A stretch of 64,000 nt of DNA, from positions 99,218-163,217 of the forward strand of contig CAZTAO010000006.1 of the NCBI GenBank assembly GCA_964611645.1, read 5' to 3'. This document shows, in pieces, positions 49,705-57,984 of the stretch. A program made the position numbers and the translations under genes. The notes under the pieces were generated by a model. It had not been told where the DNA came from. It did no database searches and saw only the letters and a list, made by a program, of their open reading frames with translations. The DNA comes from CAZTAO01 sp964611645 (lineage in GTDB: Bacteria > Armatimonadota > UBA5829). Every line of letters begins with the position of its first letter. Within the stretch, counting starts at the first letter, position 1.

Positions 49705-50856
49705 CTACCGTATATCCTCCTCCCGATATTGAATGGCCTGGCAGGAGACTCGACCCCAGGAGCCGGGGCCGGGGGCCATCTCGGAATGGTCGGCAAGGTA
49801 GATCACCGTGACGATGCGGCCATCGTCGAACTGAACGGTTGAGGGGTAGCCGCAGTCCATGCTGTGGCTGTCACCTGCCAGCATCACCTCTCTGGAACTG
49901 TCCCAGGTCCGCCCGCCATCCTCGCTCACCAGCGCGCCGCACCCCATCGGGATGTTCCTGCGCCCGAATGACAGCAGCACGTTGCCGCTTTGGAGCACCG
50001 TCAGGTCCGCCGGATGCTCCCACGAACGGGTGATCTGCACAGGCTCGGTCCACGTACGCCCGCCGTCATTGCTTGATAGGGTGGAAATAGAGCCGGCGCT
50101 GTTGGAACCGTTGGACCGCGCGGCTGCGAGCAGTCTCCCATCGGGCAGGAATGTGTAGGCGGTCTCGTTGTAGCCTCGCGCGGTGACTGTCTCATCCCCC
50201 CATGTCTCGCCGCCATCGGTGCTCCGCAGCAGGCCGGAGACGCTCAGAGCGCTTTCGGGTTCCTCGCGGGAGTAGCCGTAGAAAGCCATCAGCATCGAGC
50301 CATCCGGCGCGTTGATGATCCGACCAAAGGGAGGCCCCATCTCGATCAACTGCGAGTCATATGTTTTGCACGGGGACCATGTCCTCCCACCATCGGCGCT
50401 CTTGTTGTACCAGATGGTCGGCATGTTCCGGGCGATCTCGCGCCTCGGTCCGACATACTTCAGTCCCGTCCCGTCCTCGGCTGCATCGTAAACGTAATAG
50501 GCAGACTTGTGAAAAGCCGCGATCAGCTCCCCTCGGCTGTTGATGCCCAGAGCGCCGTTGCGGCTGTCTTCCCACCGAGGCTGTATCTCCACCGGGTCCG
50601 ACCAGCTCTTGCCACCGTCAGCGGTGACGGTCATAGCCAGGGTCCCGCTCGGCCCGACGTGCGGCCCGCCGGTTCGCATGAGTACCGCCGAGGACTCCGG
50701 CCCGGTCTTAACCTGCACCGGAAAGTACCCCTCGAGTGAGCATACAAGGTATCGCCTGAGCCTCTTGCGCGTACCGATAAACACATCCGACTCCCCGGAC
50801 ATGTATCTGGGCAGTTGCCTCGGCGCGTTGTCAGATAATGAGTGTTCAGGGGTCAT
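49705..50856 (-). CDS. Sialidase/BNR-repeat family protein
   Basis: A 383-residue six-bladed propeller of the sialidase superfamily. At least five Asp boxes are readable: TADGGKSWS, SADGGRTWS, STDGGETWG, SNDGGRTWT and SEDGGRTWD, evenly spaced. No signal peptide is visible at the chosen start (MTPEHSLSDNAPRQ), unlike its neighbours, so it may be cytoplasmic or start elsewhere. True sialidase activity needs an Arg triad that I cannot confirm by eye; many BNR proteins bind or hydrolyse other glycans. Convergent with the propeller gene. Confidence 0.82.
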   Translation of the reverse strand: MTPEHSLSDNAPRQLPRYMSGESDVFIGTRKRLRRYLVCSLEGYFPVQVKTGPESSAVLMRTGGPHVGPSGTLAMTVTADGGKSWSDPVEIQPRWEDSRNGALGINSRGELIAAFHKSAYYVYDAAEDGTGLKYVGPRREIARNMPTIWYNKSADGGRTWSPCKTYDSQLIEMGPPFGRIINAPDGSMLMAFYGYSREEPESALSVSGLLRSTDGGETWGDETVTARGYNETAYTFLPDGRLLAAARSNGSNSAGSISTLSSNDGGRTWTEPVQITRSWEHPADLTVLQSGNVLLSFGRRNIPMGCGALVSEDGGRTWDSSREVMLAGDSHSMDCGYPSTVQFDDGRIVTVIYLADHSEMAPGPGSWGRVSCQAIQYREEDIR

Positions 50857-51009
50857 AATGTCGCTCCCATTATTCGCTATACTGCTTTATCATACGCCAC
50901 CGATACCTGCTTCACCTGCCTTGAAGATCCCTGCGCCGGAATGTCTTGCGCCGATAGTTCCGGTAACCGCATGTATCCGCGACGCGTCATACACTGCAGA
51001 GGTGCAGAC

Positions 51010-51954
51010 ATGACAACCAAACGACTCGCTCACTCGATAGTCTTTGCGCTCTTTCTGGCCTTCGCGGGCATCGCGCACGCGGGGCCCAGGGCGATCACCC
51101 AGGATATAGTCATCAAAGCCGCCGGGTATGAGTGGCACTGCCGCGCGCACCTGCCTGCCCAGAACGATCCGGCGAAGAAGTGGCCGTTGGTGTTGGTCTT
51201 GCACGGGGCAGGGGGAAGCGGCGACATCTATCTGGAGAAGTGCGGATGGGCGAAGAAGGCTGATGAGGCCGGGTTCATCGTCGCTGCGCCCGATGGTCTG
51301 CCTGCCAGGCCCAACCAGACCACCAGTTTTGTGACTAACCCACGCCTATGGAACTCCGGTCAGCTTCGGCCGCTCAGCCCTCGCGCCAAAATCGACGACA
51401 TCGCCTTCTTCAAAGCCCTGCTGGATGAGCTTGAGCGGCGATACAACGTGGACAAGAGCCGCATCTATCTCACCGGCCACTCCAATGGCGCGGGGATGAC
51501 CTTCCGGCTGGGCGCTGAGATGGCGGACCGTTTCGCCGCGATCGCCCCCTACGCAAGCCAGTGCTGGGTCGCCAACCCCAAGCCATCCAGGCCTCTCCCC
51601 ACACTCTTCATCATCGGCAATCAAGACCAGCTTGTTCCCATTGACGGCGGCAAGTCCATAACCCCCTGGGGGTCCCGCGAGACTCCGCCGGTGGCTGATT
51701 CACTGGCCAAATGGGCGGCGGCCATCGGATGCTTCACCACGCCTGAGCTTGTCAGCAACAAGGCTGGGGTGAAGACGGTGATCTACCGCTCAAAGCAACA
51801 CGGCCCTGACCTGACTGCGAATTACATAGAAGGTCAGGGCCACGGCTGGCCGGCCGGCGACTCAATGCTCCCGGAACGCCTGGTAGGTCCCAACAGCAGC
51901 TCATTCAAGGCTACCGATGTGATCTGGGAGTTCTTCAAGAAGCAGAAGCTGTAG
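51010..51954 (+). CDS. Secreted PHB depolymerase/feruloyl esterase-like hydrolase
   Basis: A 314-residue exported esterase. Start at 51010 (GAGGTG upstream) opens a signal peptide TTKRLAHSIVFALFLAFAGIAHA. The catalytic Ser158 lies in TGHSNGAGM, the acid Asp206 in IIGNQD and His278 in GQGHGWP, the pattern of esterase_phd/LpqC enzymes that cut polyhydroxybutyrate, feruloyl or acetyl esters. LHGAGGSGD forms the oxyanion region. In a glycan-degrading neighbourhood, removing acyl groups from polysaccharide is the most likely role. Confidence 0.88.
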   Translation: MTTKRLAHSIVFALFLAFAGIAHAGPRAITQDIVIKAAGYEWHCRAHLPAQNDPAKKWPLVLVLHGAGGSGDIYLEKCGWAKKADEAGFIVAAPDGLPARPNQTTSFVTNPRLWNSGQLRPLSPRAKIDDIAFFKALLDELERRYNVDKSRIYLTGHSNGAGMTFRLGAEMADRFAAIAPYASQCWVANPKPSRPLPTLFIIGNQDQLVPIDGGKSITPWGSRETPPVADSLAKWAAAIGCFTTPELVSNKAGVKTVIYRSKQHGPDLTANYIEGQGHGWPAGDSMLPERLVGPNSSSFKATDVIWEFFKKQKL

Positions 51955-52014
51955 TCGTGCGCCGCTGGCTTCGTCTGCTACACAGAGCGCACGTGGCTAT
52001 CAATACAGAGCGCC

Positions 52015-52030
52015 CTCTCCCCCAGGAGAG
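52015..52030. repeat. CTCTCC/GGAGAG palindrome
   Basis: Six-base arms, 4-base loop, followed by AGAATG. Sister of the palindrome at 954-973. Lies in the 229-base gap before the DUF6259-like gene. Confidence 0.45.
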
Positions 52031-52140
52031 AGAATGTCGCGGCATTCGTCCCCTTCGCGCTTTTCGCGGTTCAATTCCGTTTCACCAACAAAACCAAACA
52101 AATCGCGCGTCTGTGTGTATGCAGGGCGAGTCTGTGCGGC

Positions 52141-52146
52141 TATAAT
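52141..52146 (+). promoter_or_regulatory. -10 box of the 52.2 kb gene
   Basis: Perfect TATAAT; the -35 region (near 52118) is weak. Would give a ~30-base leader to the ATG at 52184, which has AGGAG upstream. Confidence 0.5.
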
Positions 52147-52183
52147 GTAGTCCATGCACTCTTGTACTCACAGGAGAACCGAT

Positions 52184-54295
52184 ATGAGGAATACACCCGT
52201 TCCGGTTATGTGCGCGATACTGGCCCTGTGGGCCTTGTCTGCGTCCGCGTATGCAGCCCCAAAGCTAGGCAGCGCCAAGGCGGTCTACACGTTCGCCCCG
52301 GCGGAGAACGGCGGGGGGCTGGCCTGCGTAAACGCCACGGGAACCTCTATGATGGAAGTTGAGACCCCCAGCCCGCAGTGGTGGAGTGTGACCTTGAAGG
52401 ACGGCAGGAAGATCACCAACACCGACCTGCCCTGCTCCGTATCCGGCAAGTCTGGCGAACTGACATCCATCTGGACGGGCGACATCAAGGTGACAGTCAA
52501 GGCGCGGGTGGGCCAGGACTCCCTGCTGCGAGCGCGAATACGGGTGGACACCGTCAAGAACGGCATCGGTCTGAAGGGCGTGGTGTTTCCCATTGTCAGT
52601 GGGATAAAGGCTTTGACTAAGGATTCAGCCGGTGACTCGCTGGTATATGCTTTTCGCAGTGGTTCGACGGTGCCATCTCCTCTCACCACCGGCAAGCCGC
52701 TGAGCATGTCTTATTGCATAAGCTACTACATGCAGTTCACATCGCTGGTGGGCGGAGGGCGGGGGTTCTACCTTGGCGAGCACGACCCGACTGCGGCGTG
52801 GAAAGATTTCTACCTGACGCCAAGCGATGACCGCAGTTCACTTGGCTACTCTGTCTCCCACCCTGTCACCAACTTCGGCGCGCCCAAGCCACCAACCCAT
52901 TATGAGTCGCCAGGCGATGTTGTTCTGGGGCCGTTCTCAGGCGATTGGTACGATGCCGCGCGTATCTACCGAAAATGGGCGGTCACCGCTCCCTGGTGCG
53001 CAAAAGGACCCATGGCCAGGCGCAAGGACTACCCCAAGTGGTTCCTGAACCTGGACTACTGGACAGTCGGCCACATCTCCGATGCGGAGAGCATCCGGAT
53101 GGAGTTCGCCAAGCGCGACTTCTTCAACTTACCCAACACCATCACCCACGACTACGGTTATTACCCCCAGCCCTATCAACACGACCTCGACCCGGAGTAC
53201 TTCCCGGTGCGGGTGGGATCGCAAGTCTTCCAAAAGACCCTCAATGACCTGCGGGCAAAGGGCGCGCGCGACATACCTTATGTGATGGGGTGGATGTGGA
53301 ACGCGGCTTCGGAGGACTACCGGCGCAGGGACGCCAAGCAGAATGGCGCGATGTTGGCGGATGACGGCAAGAGCGTGCTCTATGCGGAGTTGACTCCCGG
53401 CGAGGAAAACGTGGCGATGTGCCCGGCGTCGAAGCTCTGGCGAGACAAACTGACCGAGGTATCGACTGAGTTTGTGAAGAGATACCGCACAGGCGGGGTC
53501 TACCTGGACTATTTCACCACCCACATGAACGACTGCTTCAACCCAACCCACGGCCACGCGCTCGGCGGAGGCAGCTACTGGGCCGGCGGGGTAAATGGCC
53601 TGTTCAAGCAGTTGCGGGAACGCGTCCAGAGGATAGACCCGGAGGCCACATTCACCTCGGAGGACCTGGCTGAGTTTGCGATCGACGTTGTAGATGCCGG
53701 CTACCAGGGCAGCTACTACTCAAATGCGCCGCTGTGGCAGGTGGTGTATCACGATTACACCCAGATGTTTGGCGGTATGCATTGGCAATCGGACAGCCCC
53801 GTCCAGCTTGGCCGCCAGTGGCTTTACGGCCACATGAACCAGTTGTCGGGTGGGATAGCATACCCTGGTGGCAACCCGGAGGGGCTGAAGTGGTACGGCA
53901 ACCTGATGCGCTGCACCCACGATTTCGCCCGCCCTTATCTGGGTTACGGTGAAATGCTGAGGATGCCGGTGGTTTCCGGCGACTTGCCCGAGAACACAGC
54001 GCCGGGCATCGATGGCCCGTTCACATACAAGGCAGTCGAAGGCACGGCATGGAAAGCCCTGGATGGCAGCGTGGCCTTGTTCTTTTTCAACTACGACACC
54101 CAACCGCACAACTTCACCTGGAAAGCCAATCTCGCCGAAGCAGGCCTGGGCGCACCCAAGAAACTCAAGATTACAAAATGGACCGTGGAGAAAGGCAAGC
54201 AGCCGGCGGGTCAGGTGAAGGGTGGCGTGGTGAGCGAAACCGTCGAAATCCAACCGCGTGGGCTTATAGCCGTGAAACTGGAGGTGGTGAGATGA
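52184..54295 (+). CDS. Secreted DUF6259-like glycosidase-fold protein
   Basis: A 703-residue exported protein. Start at 52184 (AGGAG seven bases before) with signal RNTPVPVMCAILALWALSASAYA. An N-terminal beta-sandwich (~25-240, SWKLG-type strands ending GFYLGEHDPTAAWKDFYL) precedes a TIM barrel (~270-560): NTITHDYGYYPQPYQHD, VMGWMWNAASEDY, TGGVYLDYFTTH and FTSEDLAEFAIDV, followed by a small beta-domain. This order and the GEHDP block resemble DUF6259, relatives of GH36/alpha-galactosidases. Enzyme activity is inferred. The last four bases are the start of the SUMF1-like gene. Confidence 0.75.
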   Translation: MRNTPVPVMCAILALWALSASAYAAPKLGSAKAVYTFAPAENGGGLACVNATGTSMMEVETPSPQWWSVTLKDGRKITNTDLPCSVSGKSGELTSIWTGDIKVTVKARVGQDSLLRARIRVDTVKNGIGLKGVVFPIVSGIKALTKDSAGDSLVYAFRSGSTVPSPLTTGKPLSMSYCISYYMQFTSLVGGGRGFYLGEHDPTAAWKDFYLTPSDDRSSLGYSVSHPVTNFGAPKPPTHYESPGDVVLGPFSGDWYDAARIYRKWAVTAPWCAKGPMARRKDYPKWFLNLDYWTVGHISDAESIRMEFAKRDFFNLPNTITHDYGYYPQPYQHDLDPEYFPVRVGSQVFQKTLNDLRAKGARDIPYVMGWMWNAASEDYRRRDAKQNGAMLADDGKSVLYAELTPGEENVAMCPASKLWRDKLTEVSTEFVKRYRTGGVYLDYFTTHMNDCFNPTHGHALGGGSYWAGGVNGLFKQLRERVQRIDPEATFTSEDLAEFAIDVVDAGYQGSYYSNAPLWQVVYHDYTQMFGGMHWQSDSPVQLGRQWLYGHMNQLSGGIAYPGGNPEGLKWYGNLMRCTHDFARPYLGYGEMLRMPVVSGDLPENTAPGIDGPFTYKAVEGTAWKALDGSVALFFFNYDTQPHNFTWKANLAEAGLGAPKKLKITKWTVEKGKQPAGQVKGGVVSETVEIQPRGLIAVKLEVVR

Positions 54296-55206
54296 GAATG
54301 AAGACGATCCTCCTGATAGTATTGCTCTCAATGCTGTGCGGCATGGTGTGCGCTCAGTCTCTGAAAATACCCCCTGGTTGTATAGCCGCCCCTGATGCGA
54401 AGGCCGGCGACAGTGGTTACGCGGACAGAGTCGTCAACGAGAAGACTGGAATAGAACTGATTCTCGTGCCTGCCGGGTCCTTCACCATGGGCACCAATGA
54501 CAAGAATGCCACCTCGCAGGTTGCCCCGGCGCATACCGTCACCTTCGCGCAGCCGTTCTATGTTGGCAAGACCGAAGTCACCAATGGCCAGTGGCGAAAG
54601 TTCATGGCGGCGGTTCCTGACTACAAAGGCGAAAAGGACTGCGATTCGTTCTACGACCTCTATATCAGGCACCTGCGGGGGAAGAGTCTGATGTCCTCGG
54701 AGGATAACTACCCGGTGGTGTGGGTGAGTTGGGGAAATGCATTGGCTTTCTGTAAATGGGCGGGGCTTGGCCTTCCCAGCGAGGCGCAGTGGGAGTACGT
54801 CTGCCGGGCCGGAACAACCACAAAATACTCATTCGGCGACAACGACAAGGACATCCACGACTACGGCTGGGTCGATTATGCCGCCGAGCACAAAACCCAC
54901 CCCGTCGCAACCAAGAAGCCTAACCCGTGGGGCCTGTACGATGTCCACGGCAACGTGTGGGAGTGGACCCTGGACGATTTCGTCACACGATATGACAACG
55001 CCCCCACCGACGGCTCGGCAAGAGCCCTGCCCGATGGAATGACTAAGATCCTGCGAGGCGGTTCCTGGAGCACCGGCCCTGGAGTACACCAGGCAACCGC
55101 GGACTGGTTCTACTCCGCAGTTCTGGGAAGCCCGGCAAGGTTCAACGTAGCCCCCGGCAACGCCGCCAACGACCGTGGGTTCAGGGTTGTGTTGGCGGTA
55201 GAGTAG
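54292..55206 (+). CDS. SUMF1/FGE-sulfatase domain protein
   Basis: A 304-residue exported protein starting at an ATG overlapping the upstream stop (ATGA). After the signal MKTILLIVLLSMLCGMVCA the SUMF1 fold covers ~50-300: LVPAGSFTMGTNDKN, TEVTNGQWRKF, VWVSWGNALAFCKWAG, LPSEAQWEYVCRAG, NPWGLYDVHGNVWEW, LRGGSWSTG and NDRGFRVV. True formylglycine-generating enzymes have a catalytic Cys pair in the region after LRGGSW; here that stretch (HQATADWFYSAVLG) has none. So it is more likely a lectin-like or structural SUMF1 member than a sulfatase activator. Confidence 0.85.
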   Translation: MRMKTILLIVLLSMLCGMVCAQSLKIPPGCIAAPDAKAGDSGYADRVVNEKTGIELILVPAGSFTMGTNDKNATSQVAPAHTVTFAQPFYVGKTEVTNGQWRKFMAAVPDYKGEKDCDSFYDLYIRHLRGKSLMSSEDNYPVVWVSWGNALAFCKWAGLGLPSEAQWEYVCRAGTTTKYSFGDNDKDIHDYGWVDYAAEHKTHPVATKKPNPWGLYDVHGNVWEWTLDDFVTRYDNAPTDGSARALPDGMTKILRGGSWSTGPGVHQATADWFYSAVLGSPARFNVAPGNAANDRGFRVVLAVE

Positions 55207-55225
55207 CACGCAGTGAGGTATTGGA

Positions 55226-57928
55226 ATGAGACGAGTGTTGATCGCTGTCATAATGGTATTTATGGGTGTGCAGGGCGCGTTTTGTGCCGAGACCCTTCCC
55301 TGGTGGAAGCAGCACAAGATCGTGTTTATGTGGGGCGGGTGGGATGTCTCGCGGGCAGACAAGAGCCGGCCTTACAAGTGGGAAGAAGAACTCCCGCGCG
55401 ACTTGTTCCGCAATGTGGCGCTGGCGGGTGGAACTGTCTTTGTTGCCTCCAGGGGCGCTCAGGCGGCCAACGCCAGGCTGGCGCACGAGTTCGGGCTGAA
55501 GTACTTCGCCAACAAGATGGCCAACGGCCTCCCCGGCATCCCAGGCCGCAACTGGGTCCAGCAAAACGGCGAGGAGTTCCCGCACCCAGGGTATGAGAAA
55601 GGCCTGTACTGGTTCAAATGCCCGTTGGATGAGTCCATCTACCGCAAGTGGTTGGTCGAGCCGTTCCTCGATGACCTGAAGGCCGGACACATCGACGGCA
55701 TCCATACCGACTGGGAGCACTACAGCGGAGGCGGCGAACCCAAAGGCATCTGCTACTGCGAAAGCTGCTTCTCGGGTTTTCCGGGATTCCAGGCAGTCGC
55801 AGAGGGCCTTCCCAAGCCTGCGGACCGCTACCCCTGGCTGGAACGGCATGATCTGGTTGACGCCTACGCCCAGAGCTGGCACAAACGGCGCGTCGAGATG
55901 TTCACAGTCCTGCGCAAGGAGCTTCAGGCGATCAAACCCGACCTGCTCTTTTCGTGCTACAACCTCAACCACGGCGACTTCACCCAGGCAATGAATACCC
56001 CACAGACCCCGCTTATCTACTGCGACCAGAGGTTCTACTACAGCGACGACCGCAAGCCGTGGTGGGAGTCTCACAGCGAACGGCTGAAACGCGAAGGCTA
56101 TCTCTACATCCCCGGCGGATGGACGCTGGCGCTGTTCGGCGGGCAACCGTCGCAGGTAAGCGCCGCGACCTGGATATACGAAGCCGCGGCCAACGAAGAC
56201 GGGGTCTGGCTGTGGTTCGAGCGGGAACTCGACGACGAGATCCTGCGCGCATACTCCACCGCTGATGCTCGCCTGAAAGCAGTGGAGGGCAAAGTTGGCA
56301 GATTCCTGTTCCAAGGCACGAGGGACCTGAACTTCGTAACGACAATCGAGTGGACAGGCCGAACGGAGCTTGAGAAGGCGGTTATCCAGAGGAGCTACCA
56401 TCTGGGAGTCGACCATCTGGCGCACATCAGCAACACCGACACCCAATGGCCGATCCGCGTGCGCCTGAAGTTCCCCCGGCTACCTGCTGACAAGAAGTGG
56501 ACCATTCGAGACGCGATGGCCGAACTCTATTACTCGTCCGGCGGCAAGTCCCCCGTATGGACAAGCGCGCAACTAAAGGACGGCCTTGTGGTCTCGATGG
56601 AGCCGCGCAGCGACGTCTACCTGGTAATCTCTCCCGCCGAGGGAGCGAAGTTGGATGGGGCGAAGATCGTTCCGTCGAGAGAGTTCAGTACGCTGCCCAG
56701 TCAGGCTGATGTATTCGCCAAGCAAGGCCCTGTCGACCCCGGCCCGGCAGTAGGTCCCGGCAGCGGTCTGCTCTACACCGCCACAGAGCCGATGGGCTTC
56801 GAGGGTTCAGAGGGACCGTTGACCATCGGCAACGCCATCAGCAGGGTCGACCTCGACGGCTCAAACAAGAAAAGACTGCGGCAGGTGCGGGGACATCTCT
56901 GGTCAGCAAGTTGGTCACCGGATGGATATGGCATAGCCTTCGTCCACGATGCCGGGGGCAGAGGCCAGATTTGTGTGATGAACTCTGACGGTTCCGGAGT
57001 TATGAACCTCAGCAACAACGCCTTCTGCGACCGCTATCCCGTCTGGTCCCCTGACGGCAAAAAGATAGCATTCGCTTCCGACAGGTCGGGTGACTGGGAC
57101 ATCTGGGTGATGAACTCCGATGGCAGCGGTCAGAAGAAGCTGGCGGGGAATGTGGGGGTAGACCGCTCGCCAACGTGGTCGCCGGATGGCAAACGCATCG
57201 CCTGGGAGAGCCACGTCATCGGCATTCCCAACATCTGGACCTGCGACTCCGACGGCAAGAATCCCGCCCCCCTCATCAGCAGCAGTAGGAAGTTGAAGCT
57301 CCACCAGGTCTTCAGCGGGGATGTCTCTCCGGACTTTCCCGACAACAGCTTCTGGCTGATGGACCCGGTGTGGTCTCCCGACGGCAAGAGCATCGCGGCG
57401 GTGGAACTGGGGCATATGTCCGCGGACCATCTGGTCGTGGTCATATCTCCGGATGGTTCCAGGCTCACCAGGCTTACTCCGAGCGCCTATCTCGGCGGTC
57501 TGTGCTGGTCACCCGACAGCAGCCAGTTGGCCGGCTGGTCGCGCTCCTATCCCGGCGGGTCCGAGCGCTCCGGGATTTTCGCCATCAAGGTCGACGGGAC
57601 ATACAACATGCGGTGGCTGATCGAAGCCAGGCCTCAAGGTCCCAGACTAGGCGGCATCCCGCCGTCCTACGACTGGAAGCCCGGCAACCCCGCCCCAGCC
57701 GACCTTGCCACCTGGTATTCCCACGGCAGCGCACTCCCGACCAGGCTGTTGAAGACATTTGGTTCGATCAGCTGGTCGCCCGACGGCAAGTCACTGGCAT
57801 TTTCGTCGGATATGGACCCAACCGGCGCGTTCTATGTCTACACAATCCCTGCGGAAGGCGGGACCTCGAAGCGCCTCGACTCAACAAAGAGCGCCTGGCC
57901 CAACGAGGTAGATTGGCGACCCAAGTAG
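55226..57928 (+). CDS. Secreted TIM-barrel plus PD40-propeller protein, copy 1
   Basis: A 900-residue exported protein. Signal RRVLIAVIMVFMGVQGAFCA, then PWWKQHKIVFMWGGW opening a glycosidase-like barrel (~20-350) with HTDWEHYSGGG, the CYCESCF motif and WWESHSERLKREGYLYIPGG. A ~130-residue beta domain follows, then (~510-895) a TolB-like propeller with repeated SPDG[KY]x[IL]AF blades, such as FASDRSGDWDIWVMNSDGSG. Fusion of a catalytic-looking barrel to a TolB-type propeller is unusual. First of three tandem paralogs. The barrel's acidic residues (Asp-Trp-Glu) are candidates for catalysis. Confidence 0.75.
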   Translation: MRRVLIAVIMVFMGVQGAFCAETLPWWKQHKIVFMWGGWDVSRADKSRPYKWEEELPRDLFRNVALAGGTVFVASRGAQAANARLAHEFGLKYFANKMANGLPGIPGRNWVQQNGEEFPHPGYEKGLYWFKCPLDESIYRKWLVEPFLDDLKAGHIDGIHTDWEHYSGGGEPKGICYCESCFSGFPGFQAVAEGLPKPADRYPWLERHDLVDAYAQSWHKRRVEMFTVLRKELQAIKPDLLFSCYNLNHGDFTQAMNTPQTPLIYCDQRFYYSDDRKPWWESHSERLKREGYLYIPGGWTLALFGGQPSQVSAATWIYEAAANEDGVWLWFERELDDEILRAYSTADARLKAVEGKVGRFLFQGTRDLNFVTTIEWTGRTELEKAVIQRSYHLGVDHLAHISNTDTQWPIRVRLKFPRLPADKKWTIRDAMAELYYSSGGKSPVWTSAQLKDGLVVSMEPRSDVYLVISPAEGAKLDGAKIVPSREFSTLPSQADVFAKQGPVDPGPAVGPGSGLLYTATEPMGFEGSEGPLTIGNAISRVDLDGSNKKRLRQVRGHLWSASWSPDGYGIAFVHDAGGRGQICVMNSDGSGVMNLSNNAFCDRYPVWSPDGKKIAFASDRSGDWDIWVMNSDGSGQKKLAGNVGVDRSPTWSPDGKRIAWESHVIGIPNIWTCDSDGKNPAPLISSSRKLKLHQVFSGDVSPDFPDNSFWLMDPVWSPDGKSIAAVELGHMSADHLVVVISPDGSRLTRLTPSAYLGGLCWSPDSSQLAGWSRSYPGGSERSGIFAIKVDGTYNMRWLIEARPQGPRLGGIPPSYDWKPGNPAPADLATWYSHGSALPTRLLKTFGSISWSPDGKSLAFSSDMDPTGAFYVYTIPAEGGTSKRLDSTKSAWPNEVDWRPK

Positions 57929-57984
57929 AAGAATCGGAATCCCGAAACCCACGAACGATCACTATGGAGCAAAGGAAGAGCGAA

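Noticed and set aside
57370..57984. 205-codon N-terminal extension of the copy 2 barrel-propeller gene
   Set aside because: It runs in another frame across the end of copy 1; the ATG at 57985 has an SD and begins a signal peptide like its paralogs.
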